In this document: positions 32,251 to 40,804 of the stretch, piece by piece
Numbering within the stretch: position 1 is the stretch's first letter
Layout: each line of letters starts with the position of its first letter
Assembly (NCBI GenBank): GCA_023459275.1
Contig: JAEWVC010000015.1
Span: 1 to 40,852, forward strand
Direction of reading: 5' to 3'
Source of the DNA: Bacillota bacterium
GTDB taxonomy: Bacteria; Bacillota; Clostridia; Christensenellales; Aristaeellaceae
Length of the DNA: 40,852 nt
Translations under genes and position numbers: made by a program
Notes under the pieces: model-generated
Told to the model about the DNA's origin: nothing
The model's input: the letters and a program-made list of their open reading frames with translations, nothing else
Databases searched by the model: none

Positions 32251-33725
32251 ATATTCCACAGGTCAAGCTTGGCGTGGTGGCGGTGAGCCGGGACTGCTTT
32301 CCCATCGATCTTTCCAGGCGCCGCCGGGCGGCGGTGGTGGAAGCGGTAAAGAAAGCCGGGGGCGAAATCACAGAGATCGGCACCATCATCGAAAACGAGG
32401 CTGATTCCCTGAAGGCCTTGAAGGAGCTGCAAGCCGAAGGCTGCAATGCCCTTCTGGTGTACCTGGGCAACTTTGGCCCGGAAGGGCCGGAAACGCTGCT
32501 GGCGCAGAAGTTCGGAGGCCCTGTGATGTTCGCCGCCGCCGCGGAGGAGAGTGTGGACATCCTGGCCTCTGACCGGGGTGACGCCTACTGCGGCATGCTC
32601 AACGCTAGCTATAATCTGGGGCTACGGGGCGTGAAAGCCTATATCCCGGAATATCCCGTAGGCACGGCCAATGAAGTCGCGGCCATGGCGGCGGAATTCG
32701 TGCCCATTGCCAGGATGCTGCTGGGCCTTCAAAACCTCAAAATCATCACCTTCGGACCCAGACCCTACGATTTCCTGGCCTGCAACGCTCCCATCAAGGC
32801 CCTGTTCGATCTGGGGATCAATGTTCAGGAGAACAGCGAACTGGACCTGTATGCCGCCTTCCAGGCCCACAAGGAGGACAAGCGCATCCCGGAAGTGGTG
32901 GCGGATATGGCCAAGGAACTGGGCGCCGGCAACAAGATGCCCGGCGTGCTCACGCGGCTGGCCCAGTATGAGTTGACGCTTTTGGATTGGGTGGAGCAAA
33001 ACAAAGGCGCCGCCAAATACGTGGCCATGGCCAACAAATGCTGGCCTGCCTTTGAAACGCAGATGGGCTTTGTGCCCTGCTACGTCAACAGCCGTTTTAC
33101 AAGCCGGCTGATGCCCGTCTCCTGCGAGGTGGACATCTACGGCGCGCTGTCGGAATACCTTATCGCCTGCGCCACGGAGATCGCCCCCACCCTTCTGGAC
33201 ATCAACAATACCGTGCCGCAGGACCTGTACGATACCGATGTCAAGGGCAAGTATGACTATAAGCCTTGCGATACCTTCATGGGCTTCCACTGCGGCAACA
33301 CGCCCATGTGCCATCTGGTCCGCGGGGAGATGAAATACCAGCTCATCATGAAACGCGCCCTGGAACCCGACACCGAGCCGGACATCACCAGGGGCACCCT
33401 GGAGGGCGACCTGATGCCGGGGGGCATCACCTTCTTTCGCCTGCAGAGCGCCGCCGATACCTCCCTGCACGCCTATATCGCCCAGGGGGAGATCCTGCCC
33501 GTAGCCACCCGCAGCTTCGGGGGCATTGGCATTTTCGCCATCCCGGAGATGGCCCGCTTCTACCGCCATGTGCTCATCGAAAAGCGGTACCCCCACCACG
33601 GCGCGGTGGCCTTCGCCAAGGCCGGCAAGGTGCTCTTTGAAGCCTTGAAGCTCCTGGGTGTACAGGATATCGACTTCAACCGGCCCAAAGGCATGCTCTA
33701 CAAAACGGAGAACCCGTTTGCGTAG
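32247..33725 (+). CDS. L-fucose/L-arabinose isomerase superfamily protein
   Basis: 492 aa. ATG 32247 overlaps the araB stop (ATGA), with GGAGGG upstream inside araB. It shows the N-terminal SRDCFPIDLSRRRRAAV segment, the FGPRPYDFL and GFHCGNTPMCH blocks, and the long C-terminal isomerase region typical of the FucI/AraA superfamily; it is not a classical AraA. With ribulokinase it would convert an aldopentose to a ketose and then the 5-phosphate. L-arabinose is the most likely substrate; L-fucose or D-arabinose remain possible. Confidence 0.78.
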   Translation: MNIPQVKLGVVAVSRDCFPIDLSRRRRAAVVEAVKKAGGEITEIGTIIENEADSLKALKELQAEGCNALLVYLGNFGPEGPETLLAQKFGGPVMFAAAAEESVDILASDRGDAYCGMLNASYNLGLRGVKAYIPEYPVGTANEVAAMAAEFVPIARMLLGLQNLKIITFGPRPYDFLACNAPIKALFDLGINVQENSELDLYAAFQAHKEDKRIPEVVADMAKELGAGNKMPGVLTRLAQYELTLLDWVEQNKGAAKYVAMANKCWPAFETQMGFVPCYVNSRFTSRLMPVSCEVDIYGALSEYLIACATEIAPTLLDINNTVPQDLYDTDVKGKYDYKPCDTFMGFHCGNTPMCHLVRGEMKYQLIMKRALEPDTEPDITRGTLEGDLMPGGITFFRLQSAADTSLHAYIAQGEILPVATRSFGGIGIFAIPEMARFYRHVLIEKRYPHHGAVAFAKAGKVLFEALKLLGVQDIDFNRPKGMLYKTENPFA

Positions 33726-33735
33726 GAGAGAATCG

Positions 33736-33776
33736 CGGGGAGGGCTTTCTCTTGAAAAAAGGAAGCCCTCCCCGGA
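33736..33776. repeat. GC-rich hairpin after the isomerase gene
   Basis: CGGGGAGGGCTT pairs with AAGCCCTCCCCG over a 15-nt loop, 11 nt past the isomerase stop. There is no T-tract. It resembles the GC-block palindromes near 2637-2683 and may be the same dispersed family, or a weak terminator. Confidence 0.45.
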
Positions 33777-33841
33777 CCCCACCCAGGAAAACCTCAAGAT
33801 TTATCCTACGAGAACAACATGATTTGCAGGAAGGGATCACC

Positions 33842-34528
33842 ATGACAAAAGTGTCTTCCGCGGAAAACCCAAACGCTAATAAGCGCGTCTTCGGCTACAT
33901 CGAGGTGGTTTTCAACGCGCTATACCTTTTGACGGCGGCCATCCTGGGTATCTATCTCCTCGCCCGGGCAAACACCCTGCCCCAGACCCTTAGCGGGGTC
34001 ATGGCCCTTGTGCTGGCGGGCGGGGACGCTTTCCACCTGGTGCCCCGGATAATGGCGGCGGTCACCGGTTCCCAGGCGCGCTTTCAAAAGGCGCTGGGGA
34101 CAGGCAAGCTCGTTACCTCCATCACCATGACGGCATTTTACGTGCTGTTGTGGCACATCGGCCTGCTGCTTTTCAAGCCCGCCGGTACGGGCGTATATAC
34201 GGGCATCCTGTACGGGCTGGCCGCACTGCGCGTCCTTCTGTGCCTCTTTCCCCAAAACAAATGGCTGGACGACGCGCCTCCCGTAAGCTGGGGAATCTAC
34301 CGCAACCTGCCATTTTTGATCATGGGCGTCATGGTGGCGGTGCTTTTCGGAAGCCATGCCCAAAGCGTTCCCGCCCTTTCCCTCCTCTGGCTGGCCGTGG
34401 CATTAAGCTTTGCTTTTTACATTCCTGTGGTCCTTTTCTCCAATGCCAACCGCAAGGTGGGCATGCTGATGCTGCCCAAAACCTGCGCCTATCTTTGGAT
34501 TTTGTTCATGTTCACCCAACTGGCCTGA
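33842..34528 (+). CDS. Integral membrane protein, unknown function
   Basis: 228 aa. ATG 33842 has GGAAGGGATC upstream; the 30-codon upstream extension crosses the hairpin. Seven hydrophobic helices are visible, with short charged loops (FPQNKWLDD) and a His in the second helix region (GGDAFHLVPRI). No known motif. It lies between the sugar-catabolic pair and katA on the same strand but ends well before the katA promoter. Function not assigned. Confidence 0.65.
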   Translation: MTKVSSAENPNANKRVFGYIEVVFNALYLLTAAILGIYLLARANTLPQTLSGVMALVLAGGDAFHLVPRIMAAVTGSQARFQKALGTGKLVTSITMTAFYVLLWHIGLLLFKPAGTGVYTGILYGLAALRVLLCLFPQNKWLDDAPPVSWGIYRNLPFLIMGVMVAVLFGSHAQSVPALSLLWLAVALSFAFYIPVVLFSNANRKVGMLMLPKTCAYLWILFMFTQLA

Positions 34529-34543
34529 CCGCCTTTTCCGCCG

Positions 34544-34572
34544 TTGACAGCAGCGGAATTTTATGGTATCTT
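34544..34572 (+). promoter_or_regulatory. Promoter of katA-perR
   Basis: Perfect TTGACA (34544-34549), 17 nt, TATCTT (34567-34572). Confidence 0.7.
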
Positions 34573-34584
34573 ATAAGTAATAAG
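34570..34584 (+). promoter_or_regulatory. PerR-like operator on katA
   Basis: CTTAT-AAGTA-ATAAG is a perfect inverted repeat overlapping the -10 and start site. It resembles the PerR box TTATAATnATTATAA (about 11 of 15 positions agree). The gene two positions downstream encodes a PerR-type repressor, making peroxide-responsive autocontrol of katA-perR the natural reading. Confidence 0.7.
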
Positions 34585-34610
34585 TCCTAATAAGTAGAAG
34601 GAGGAAACGT

Positions 34611-36128
34611 ATGGACGAACTTAAAAAACTCACCAACGAGGTAGGCGCTCCCGTCCCCGACAACGAAAACGCGATTACAGCCGGACCCAGGGGGCCGGTG
34701 GTGCTGCAAGACGTGTGGCTCCTGGAAAAGATGGCACATTTCAACCGGGAGGTGATCCCCGAGCGGCGGATGCACGCCAAAGGCTGGGGCGCCCACGGCA
34801 AGCTGACGGTGACAAACGATATCAGCGGGTACACCAAGGCCAAGGTACTGCAAAAGGGCAAGGAAACCGATCTGTTCCTGCGCTTTTCCACCGTGGCCGG
34901 GGAGCGCGGTGCCGCGGACTGCGAGCGGGATATCCGGGGCGTGGCCGTGAAGTTCTACACCGAAGAGGGCAACTGGGACTTGGTGGGCAACAATACCCCC
35001 ACCTTCTTCATCCGGGATGTCCACAATTTTTCCGATCTGAACCGTGCCGTCAAGCGCGATCCCCATACCGGCCGCCGCAGCGCGCAGAATAACTGGGATT
35101 TTTGGACGCTTTTGCCCGAATGCTTCCATCAGATCACCGTGGTCATGAGCGACCGCGGCATCCCCGCCTCCTTCCGGAATATGCATTTTTACGGCGAGCA
35201 TACCTTTTCCCTGTACAATGAAAAGAACGAGCGCGTCTGGTGCAAGTTCCATTTCAAGACTAGGCAGGGCATCAAGAACCTCACCAACGAAGAAGCCTGC
35301 AAGATCAACGGCATGGACAGGGAGTACCACGGCAAGGACCTGTTCGACGCCATCGACCGGGGCGACTTTCCCAAGTGGGATATGTTTATCCAGGTGATGA
35401 CCGAGGAACAAGCGAAAAACCACTATGAGAACCCCTTTGACATTACCAAGATCTGGCGCCAGAAGGAATTCCCCCTGATCCCCGTGGGCGTGCTGGAACT
35501 GAACCGCAACCCGGAAAACTACTTTGCCGAGGTGGAGCAGGCAGCCTTCACCCCCGCCCATGTGGTGCCGGGTATCGGCTTTAGCCCTGACCGGTTCCTG
35601 CAGGGACGGCTGTTCGCCTACGGCGATGCCCAGCGCTACCGCCTGGGCGTGAACCATAACCTCATCCCCGTAAACCGCGCAAAATGCCAGGTGAGTGACT
35701 ATCACCGGGACGGGCTTATGCGCACGGACGGCAATTATGGCGCGGCCCCGGCCTATACCCCCAACAGCGCGGGATACTGGACGGCCCAGCCCGAGGTGGC
35801 GGAACCGCCCCTGGAGATCGAAGGGGCCATGTGGCGCTACGACCCCAAGGACGATCCTACGGACGACTGCTTCCGTGCCGGCGGCGACCTGTGGCGGGTG
35901 ATGACGGAGGACAAAAAGCAGCTCCTCATCAGCAATACCGCCGCGGATATGGCTCCGGTCACCGAGAACATCAAGTACCGCCACGCGGCCCATTGCCTGC
36001 TGGCGGATAAGGAGTACGGGCGGCGCATGACCGAGGCGCTGGGCCTTTGCCCGGACAAGGTGAACGAGCTTGCCAAGCTTGATAACAATGGCTTGATTAA
36101 AGCGACGCTTTCGAGTAAAATGGATTAA
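34611..36128 (+). CDS. katA: Heme catalase (small-subunit, clade 3 type)
   Basis: 505 aa. ATG 34611 has AGGAGG 6 nt upstream. Distal catalytic His55 in RRMHAKGWGAHG; Asn in VGNNTPTFF (residues ~127-128); proximal Tyr337 in RLFAYGDAQRYRLG. It is a typical monofunctional catalase that disproportionates hydrogen peroxide. Notably the usual GSGAFG after the catalytic His is GWGAHG here. It is co-transcribed with perR downstream behind a PerR-like operator. In an anaerobe it is an oxygen-defence gene. Confidence 0.97.
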   Translation: MDELKKLTNEVGAPVPDNENAITAGPRGPVVLQDVWLLEKMAHFNREVIPERRMHAKGWGAHGKLTVTNDISGYTKAKVLQKGKETDLFLRFSTVAGERGAADCERDIRGVAVKFYTEEGNWDLVGNNTPTFFIRDVHNFSDLNRAVKRDPHTGRRSAQNNWDFWTLLPECFHQITVVMSDRGIPASFRNMHFYGEHTFSLYNEKNERVWCKFHFKTRQGIKNLTNEEACKINGMDREYHGKDLFDAIDRGDFPKWDMFIQVMTEEQAKNHYENPFDITKIWRQKEFPLIPVGVLELNRNPENYFAEVEQAAFTPAHVVPGIGFSPDRFLQGRLFAYGDAQRYRLGVNHNLIPVNRAKCQVSDYHRDGLMRTDGNYGAAPAYTPNSAGYWTAQPEVAEPPLEIEGAMWRYDPKDDPTDDCFRAGGDLWRVMTEDKKQLLISNTAADMAPVTENIKYRHAAHCLLADKEYGRRMTEALGLCPDKVNELAKLDNNGLIKATLSSKMD

Positions 36129-36150
36129 AACTATTTTCGGGGCGGTGCGG

Positions 36151-36555
36151 ATGAAAAGCCAGCGGAGCACCAGGCAGCGGAAAATCGTTCTTGACACCGT
36201 CAAGACGCGCAGGGACCATCCCAGCGCCGACCAGGTCTACCTGTATGCCCGTGGGGAAGATCCGAAAATAAGCCGCGGAACGGTGTATAGAAACCTGAAC
36301 CTTCTGGCCGAGAAAAGCGAGATCCGGCATGTGAAAATACCGGGAGTGGACCGCTTTGACTGGCGCACGGAGCCGCATTACCATCTTCTGTGTACGCAGT
36401 GCGGAAAAGTGGCCGACATATCCATTCCCTACCGCGCCGAGCTGGACCGGAAACTGGCGGAAGAGACAGGCTACGAAATCAGCCATCATAATACGGTGTT
36501 TGAGGGCATCTGCCCGGACTGCGCCCGGAGAAAGAAAGAAAACGCACAAGAATAG
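36151..36555 (+). CDS. perR: PerR-type peroxide-responsive repressor (Fur family)
   Basis: 134 aa. ATG 36151 is preferred over a GTG two codons upstream. Winged HTH (PSADQVYLYARGEDPKISRGTVYRNL). Regulatory metal residues correspond to PerR: His23, Asp70, His76, His78 and Asp89. The Asp at 89 (Fur usually has Glu) favours PerR. The structural zinc uses Cys81, Cys84, Cys121 and Cys124. It lies 22 nt after katA, so it is in the same operon, and likely represses katA and itself through the box at 34570. Manganese/iron-dependent peroxide sensing is family knowledge. Confidence 0.9.
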   Translation: MKSQRSTRQRKIVLDTVKTRRDHPSADQVYLYARGEDPKISRGTVYRNLNLLAEKSEIRHVKIPGVDRFDWRTEPHYHLLCTQCGKVADISIPYRAELDRKLAEETGYEISHHNTVFEGICPDCARRKKENAQE

Positions 36556-36566
36556 CATACCATAGG

Positions 36567-36616
36567 CCGCCTAGGCAGGGCTGGATACAAGCTCTGCCTT
36601 GGCGGTTTTTCTTTTT
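36567..36616 (+). terminator. Terminator of katA-perR
   Basis: CCGCCTAGGCAGGGCT pairs with AGCTCTGCCTTGGCGG (minor mismatches) and is followed by TTTTTCTTTTT. Confidence 0.85.
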
Positions 36617-36631
36617 GGTGTTTCAGCCTTC

Positions 36632-36659
36632 TTGTAAAAAATGGCTTTTTAAGTATTCT
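36632..36659 (+). promoter_or_regulatory. Candidate promoter of the SH3-repeat protein
   Basis: TTGTAA (36632-36637), 16 nt, TATTCT (36654-36659), about 80 nt upstream of the start. Confidence 0.4.
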
Positions 36660-36737
36660 CCTGGATAATACAGGGATCTGCATACGTTTGATGAATAAAC
36701 CGGGCAATAAACCGGTTAAGGAAAGAGGCGCATACAG

Positions 36738-38009
36738 ATGGAGAAACGGTTGCGGGGCATCGCAGCAGCAGCGCTGCTGATGATGGTTTGGGTGGTGATT
36801 TTGCCCGCTCTGGCAGGAGACTATCCTGTGGCGGTGGTCAATACCGCCAATCCATCGCATGGCCTGGTCCTGCGCGCGGCGGCAAGGGCAACCGCAAAAT
36901 CCCTGGGCCAATATTATAACGGCGTCATCGTGGTGGTTAAGAACAAGAGCGACGCGGTCTGGTGGAAAGTGGAAGTTGTGGGCCGCGCGGGTTATATGGA
37001 GTCTGCTTCCCTGACGCTGTGCGGCCTGCAAAGCGGCTATGACCAGGCGGTGCTGGACCGTGTGGCTGACTATCGGCCCAAAGCCGTTGTGGGTGGCCAA
37101 CAAACCCAGGACGGCCTGCACCTTCGGGACCGGCCATCCACCACAGCCAATTCCCGCGGAAAGTTTTACAATGGCACAGCCGTTGTGATTCTGGGGAGCA
37201 TCGAAAACGGGGCCTGGTATCAGGTATATCTGCCCGAAACGGAGCAGTGGGGCTTTATGCTGGGCAAGTATGTGCAGGTGACCCAAACTGATCCTGCGCT
37301 GCCCGGTGATGAACTGCCGGACGCCACCGGCATCTATGCGGTGGTGGACAATGCTTCCGCTTATGACCGGCTGAACCTCCGGGCGGAAGCCTCCGGCACA
37401 TCGGCTTCCCTGGGCCGTTTCTACAACGGCACCACCGTAGAAATCCTCGGTGAATCGGACGTCTGGTGCCGGGTAAAGGTGGATGGACTAACAGGGTACA
37501 TGATGACGGAATTTTTGCGGAAGGACAGCGATCTCAAGACCTTGGTAAAGCTGGATGCGGGGCGCAATGACGGCGGCGGGTCCATCCCCACACTGCGCAG
37601 CGCCCCCTCCGACAGTGCTTCCGCCGTAACGTTGCCGGATCCCGTCCTCGGCGGTTCCCTGGATATTCTCGGCAAGGCTGGAACATGGTATTATGTGCAA
37701 GTCCAGGGTGTCAAGGGCTATTATCCTGCCAATAAGGTAACGCCGGGGGCCAGAAATCCAGGCGAAAGAAACATTGCGGTAGTCACCGGTGAAAATCTGC
37801 GGGAGCGCTTGAATCTTCGTGCTTCCGCCAGCGAAACAGCCGCCGTGCTGGGCAAATACTTCGTGGGTACCCAGGTGGAGGTATTGGATGATGCCCCCGC
37901 CAGCAAGGATAACAACGTTTGGTATAAGGTGCGGGCGGATGGAAAAGCAGGATATATGAACAGCAAGTATTTGATCAATTTGCAAACCGGCGATCCCTCC
38001 ACCTGGTAG
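36738..38009 (+). CDS. Secreted protein with five SH3b-type repeats
   Basis: 423 aa. ATG 36738 follows GGAAAGAGG. A signal peptide (MEKRLRGIAAAALLMMVWVVILPALAG) is followed by five tandem bacterial SH3 repeats: about 30-95, 115-185, 200-265, 280-335 and 345-415. Each carries an L-R-A/D-x-x-S/A block and a YYNG/FYNGT or GYM element (RLNLRAEASGTS, RLNLRASASETA). No catalytic domain. SH3b repeats bind peptidoglycan or envelope ligands; the SpoIID-like protein at 6032 carries the same type of domain once. Confidence 0.85.
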   Translation: MEKRLRGIAAAALLMMVWVVILPALAGDYPVAVVNTANPSHGLVLRAAARATAKSLGQYYNGVIVVVKNKSDAVWWKVEVVGRAGYMESASLTLCGLQSGYDQAVLDRVADYRPKAVVGGQQTQDGLHLRDRPSTTANSRGKFYNGTAVVILGSIENGAWYQVYLPETEQWGFMLGKYVQVTQTDPALPGDELPDATGIYAVVDNASAYDRLNLRAEASGTSASLGRFYNGTTVEILGESDVWCRVKVDGLTGYMMTEFLRKDSDLKTLVKLDAGRNDGGGSIPTLRSAPSDSASAVTLPDPVLGGSLDILGKAGTWYYVQVQGVKGYYPANKVTPGARNPGERNIAVVTGENLRERLNLRASASETAAVLGKYFVGTQVEVLDDAPASKDNNVWYKVRADGKAGYMNSKYLINLQTGDPSTW

Positions 38010-38030
38010 AGATTTGCACACTTACACACA

Positions 38031-38073
38031 AAGGGAGCCGCACAGCGTATACGTTGCGCCGGACGGCTCCCTT
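38031..38073. terminator. Shared terminator between SH3 protein and trpB2
   Basis: AAGGGAGCCG and CGGCTCCCTT form a 10-bp stem with a T-run (CCCTTTTG) on the plus side. It sits between the stops of two convergent genes and can serve both. Confidence 0.65.
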
Positions 38074-38087
38074 TTGCGTTTGCTTTT

Positions 38088-39470
38088 TTACTCCTGTATC
38101 CCCGGGATCTTCGGCAGGGAATCAAAGCCCGGCTGCAGATCCGCGTCGGTGGGGATATAGTCGGTCATTCTCTTTTCGTTGTAGGCGGCGTAGGCGGTCA
38201 TATCGAAATACCCCGTGCCGGTGAGGCCAAAGAGGATCGTCTTTTTCTCCCCGGATTCCCGGCAGCGGATGGCCTCATCCATGGCCGCGCGGATGGCGTG
38301 GGCCGATTCCGGCGCGGGCAGGATGGTTTCATGCTTGGCAAAGAACACCGCGGCGTCAAACACCTTCGTCTGCTCTACGGACCTGGCTTCGTTCAGGTAG
38401 CCGTCATGATACAGCTTCGACAAAATAGGCGACATGCCATGGTACCTTAGCCCGCCGGCGTGGTTGGGCGAGGGCAGGAAGCCGCTGCCCAGGGTGTACA
38501 TCTTGGCCAGGGGCGTGATCTTGCCCGTGTCGCAAAAGTCGTAGGCGTATTTCCCCCTGGTCATGGAGGGGCAGGAGGCCGGCTCCACGGCAATGAAATA
38601 GGGGTTGGCCTTGCCCAGCAGCTTATCCTGCATGAAGGGGGCCATCAGTCCGCCCAGATTGGAGCCGCCCCCCGCGCAGCCGATGACGATGTCCGGGTAT
38701 TCGTCCAGCATTTCCATGGCCTTTTTCGATTCCAGGCCGATGATGGACTGGTGCAAAAGCACATGGTTCAAAACCGAGCCCAGTACATAGCGGTAGCCGT
38801 CGGTGGTGACAGCCACCTCCACCGCCTCCGAAATGGCGCTGCCCAGGCTTCCGTTGCTCGTGGGATGATCCTTGAGCATCGCCCGGCCCACATTGGTGGT
38901 ATCGCTGGGGCTGGCGATGACCTTGGCGCCGAAGGTCTCCATCACGTTTTTGCGGTAGGGCTTCTGCTGGTAGGATATCTTCACCATATACACTGTCAGC
39001 GGCAGCCCGAAATAGGAGGCCGCCTCCGCCATGGCCGTGCCCCACTGCCCTGCCCCGGTCTCGGTGGTCAGGCCCTTCAGCCCCTGCTGCTTGGCATAGT
39101 ATACCTGGGCCAATGCGGAATTCAGCTTGTGGCTGCCGGAGGTGTTGTTGCCCTCATACTTGTAGTAGATCTTGGCCGGCGTTTGAAGGGCCTTCTCCAG
39201 GTTGTAGGCCCTAATCAGCGGCGAGGGGCGGTAGATGCGGTAGATGTCCATCAATTCGCCCGGGATGTCGATGTACCTGGTGGTGCTGTCCGTCTCCTGC
39301 TTGGCCAGTTCCTCGCATAACACAGGATACAGGTCCGGAGCCGTGATGGGCTGCATGGTGCCTGGATTCAGATGGGGCGGGGCCGGCTCCTTCATGTCGG
39401 CGCGGAGGTTGTACCACTGCCCCGGCATCTGCTCCTCGGTAAGATATAGCCTGTACGGTACCTTTGCCAT
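38088..39470 (-). CDS. trpB2: Tryptophan synthase beta-like protein TrpB2
   Basis: 460 aa. ATG 39470 is chosen (GGGAGC ~8 nt upstream); the 44-codon extension crosses the leader. PLP Lys115 in GSHKLNSAL, the glycine-rich phosphate loop GCAGGGSNLGGL, and the long N-terminal insertion with QWYNLRADMKEPAPPHLNPGT and RPSPLIRAY are all TrpB2 features. It uses indole and serine to make tryptophan without TrpA. It stands alone, without trpA or other trp genes nearby. The T-box upstream carries a Trp specifier, so it is made when charged tRNA-Trp is low. Confidence 0.93.
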   Translation of the reverse strand: MAKVPYRLYLTEEQMPGQWYNLRADMKEPAPPHLNPGTMQPITAPDLYPVLCEELAKQETDSTTRYIDIPGELMDIYRIYRPSPLIRAYNLEKALQTPAKIYYKYEGNNTSGSHKLNSALAQVYYAKQQGLKGLTTETGAGQWGTAMAEAASYFGLPLTVYMVKISYQQKPYRKNVMETFGAKVIASPSDTTNVGRAMLKDHPTSNGSLGSAISEAVEVAVTTDGYRYVLGSVLNHVLLHQSIIGLESKKAMEMLDEYPDIVIGCAGGGSNLGGLMAPFMQDKLLGKANPYFIAVEPASCPSMTRGKYAYDFCDTGKITPLAKMYTLGSGFLPSPNHAGGLRYHGMSPILSKLYHDGYLNEARSVEQTKVFDAAVFFAKHETILPAPESAHAIRAAMDEAIRCRESGEKKTILFGLTGTGYFDMTAYAAYNEKRMTDYIPTDADLQPGFDSLPKIPGIQE

Positions 39471-39546
39471 GTTGATCGCTCCCTTTTCTTTATTCCGCGC
39501 CGCTTTATGCGGTTGCGTGCACTTTTCAGCATTCTTCCAAAACCAT

Positions 39547-39816
39547 AAAAAAATGCCCTCGTCCCCTGTAAGGGACAAGAGCATAAACTCCTGCGGTACC
39601 ACCCAATTTGGCCATACGGCCCACTCAATCCATATACACGTGATATATGCTCCCTTTATAACGGGCGGAGATCCCGTCAGGTACTACTCGTTGCCTTTCG
39701 CCCTGCCCTCATAAGTCCATTCGGCACAGCCTTCTTCGCCGCAATCCCACCGCCTGCGGCTCTCTTTGCAAGAACATCCGTGCGTACTCGCCTTACTCAA
39801 CGGTTTGCTGTTATTA
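39547..39816 (-). promoter_or_regulatory. T-box riboswitch, probable Trp (UGG) specifier
   Basis: The T-box core GGTGGTACCGC is at 39591-39602 on the minus strand. The competing terminator (GCCCTCGTCCCCT pairing with AGGGACAAGAGC, then T7) is at 39547-39583. An AGAGAG motif, a GGTG loop and a right-hand Stem I segment GAATGGACTTATG put UGG in the specifier position, followed by A. tRNA-Trp sensing controls trpB2. The acceptor-pairing base after UGG is U, compatible with an A discriminator or with G by wobble. Confidence 0.88.
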
Positions 39817-39822
39817 TGATGT

Positions 39823-39851
39823 ATTATACATGCCTGCGTTCAAATTGTCAA
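39823..39851 (-). promoter_or_regulatory. Promoter of the T-box-trpB2 unit
   Basis: TTGACA (39846-39851) and TATAAT (39823-39828) are 17 nt apart, a consensus promoter on the minus strand. The TSS near 39816 gives the T-box leader. Confidence 0.85.
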
Positions 39852-39865
39852 GCGCCCCGGACCGG

Positions 39866-40786
39866 TTAACCGGCCAATTTTTTGAAAAGATCCATCATTA
39901 GCGCATCACGGTTGATGCGGTATACATATCGCATGAAATGGCGGTTTTTATCAAAGCTGTAGTGATGGTCGTATTGCGGGATGGGGCTGCTGTCGATCCG
40001 GTCCCGCATGAATTCATCCCCCGCGCCGGTCAGCCATGCTACCGCCGTCACATCCCAAATCACCCGGCTCCAGGGCTTCCCCGCGGCGTAGCTTTCCGCC
40101 TCGGCAACGGTGTTTGAAACCAGGTAATCGCACAGTGGGTTCTTCCCCTTGAGCCAGTACTCCAGTTCCGGCTTTGTCGTATAGAACTGATCCGCCACTC
40201 CAAGGCAAGGCAGCTGCACCAACGGCACCCCACAGCCAAAGACGACCCGCGCCGCAGCCACATCCTGGCGCATGTTGAACTCACGGGTGTTGTCCATATG
40301 CCACGCATTGCCCCCCAGCCAGATAAGTGCGATGCGCTGACGCAGCTCCGGGTCGATGAGCAAGGCGGAGGCAATGTTGGTAATGGCGCCGATGGCAATC
40401 ACATACAACGGATACTCCGCCGTATAGCTTTGGGATAACGCGATCAGCGCTTGGGCCGCTGGGGAGGCAACAGGCGTCCGCTCATCACTTAAAAACTGTT
40501 CCGACCCTCTGCATACCGCAGGGTAAAGATCCTCCCGTCCCGCGATATGCAGCACGTGCTTGATCTCATCATAGCTTTTGATCATGCCGTCCCTGGCGCC
40601 GGATGACTTTTGATTGTAAAACGGCGCGGCGTATATGGCCCTGACACGCATCCTGTCCTGAGATCTGAGCATATAGGCGATGGCGAACTGATCGTCGATC
40701 TCATTATAGGCGTCGGTATCCAGCACGGCATCTACACACCCCTGCGGTTTTTGAAGGCGGCGGATCATGGTCATGGTATCATCCAT
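39866..40786 (-). CDS. Nucleoside hydrolase (IunH-like)
   Basis: 306 aa. ATG 40786 has AGGAGC ~10 nt upstream; ATG 40774 is an alternative. The calcium-binding DTDAYNEIDD motif (residues 23-32) is the family signature, with AIGAITNIASALLIDPELR and the C-terminal WDVTAVAWL block. The enzyme hydrolyses ribonucleosides to base and ribose; base preference is not assignable. The glycine/Asn region IWLGGNAWHM carries the expected substrate loop. The window ends about 66 bp upstream, so the promoter may be missing. Confidence 0.92.
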   Translation of the reverse strand: MDDTMTMIRRLQKPQGCVDAVLDTDAYNEIDDQFAIAYMLRSQDRMRVRAIYAAPFYNQKSSGARDGMIKSYDEIKHVLHIAGREDLYPAVCRGSEQFLSDERTPVASPAAQALIALSQSYTAEYPLYVIAIGAITNIASALLIDPELRQRIALIWLGGNAWHMDNTREFNMRQDVAAARVVFGCGVPLVQLPCLGVADQFYTTKPELEYWLKGKNPLCDYLVSNTVAEAESYAAGKPWSRVIWDVTAVAWLTGAGDEFMRDRIDSSPIPQYDHHYSFDKNRHFMRYVYRINRDALMMDLFKKLAG

Positions 40787-40804
40787 GTCTTTGCTTGCTC
40801 CTTG

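Noticed and set aside
34587..36203. 538-codon minus-strand ORF opposite catalase
   Set aside because: Entirely antisense to katA, whose catalytic residues are intact.
38460..39320. Plus-strand ORF opposite trpB2
   Set aside because: Shadow of trpB2; no SD.
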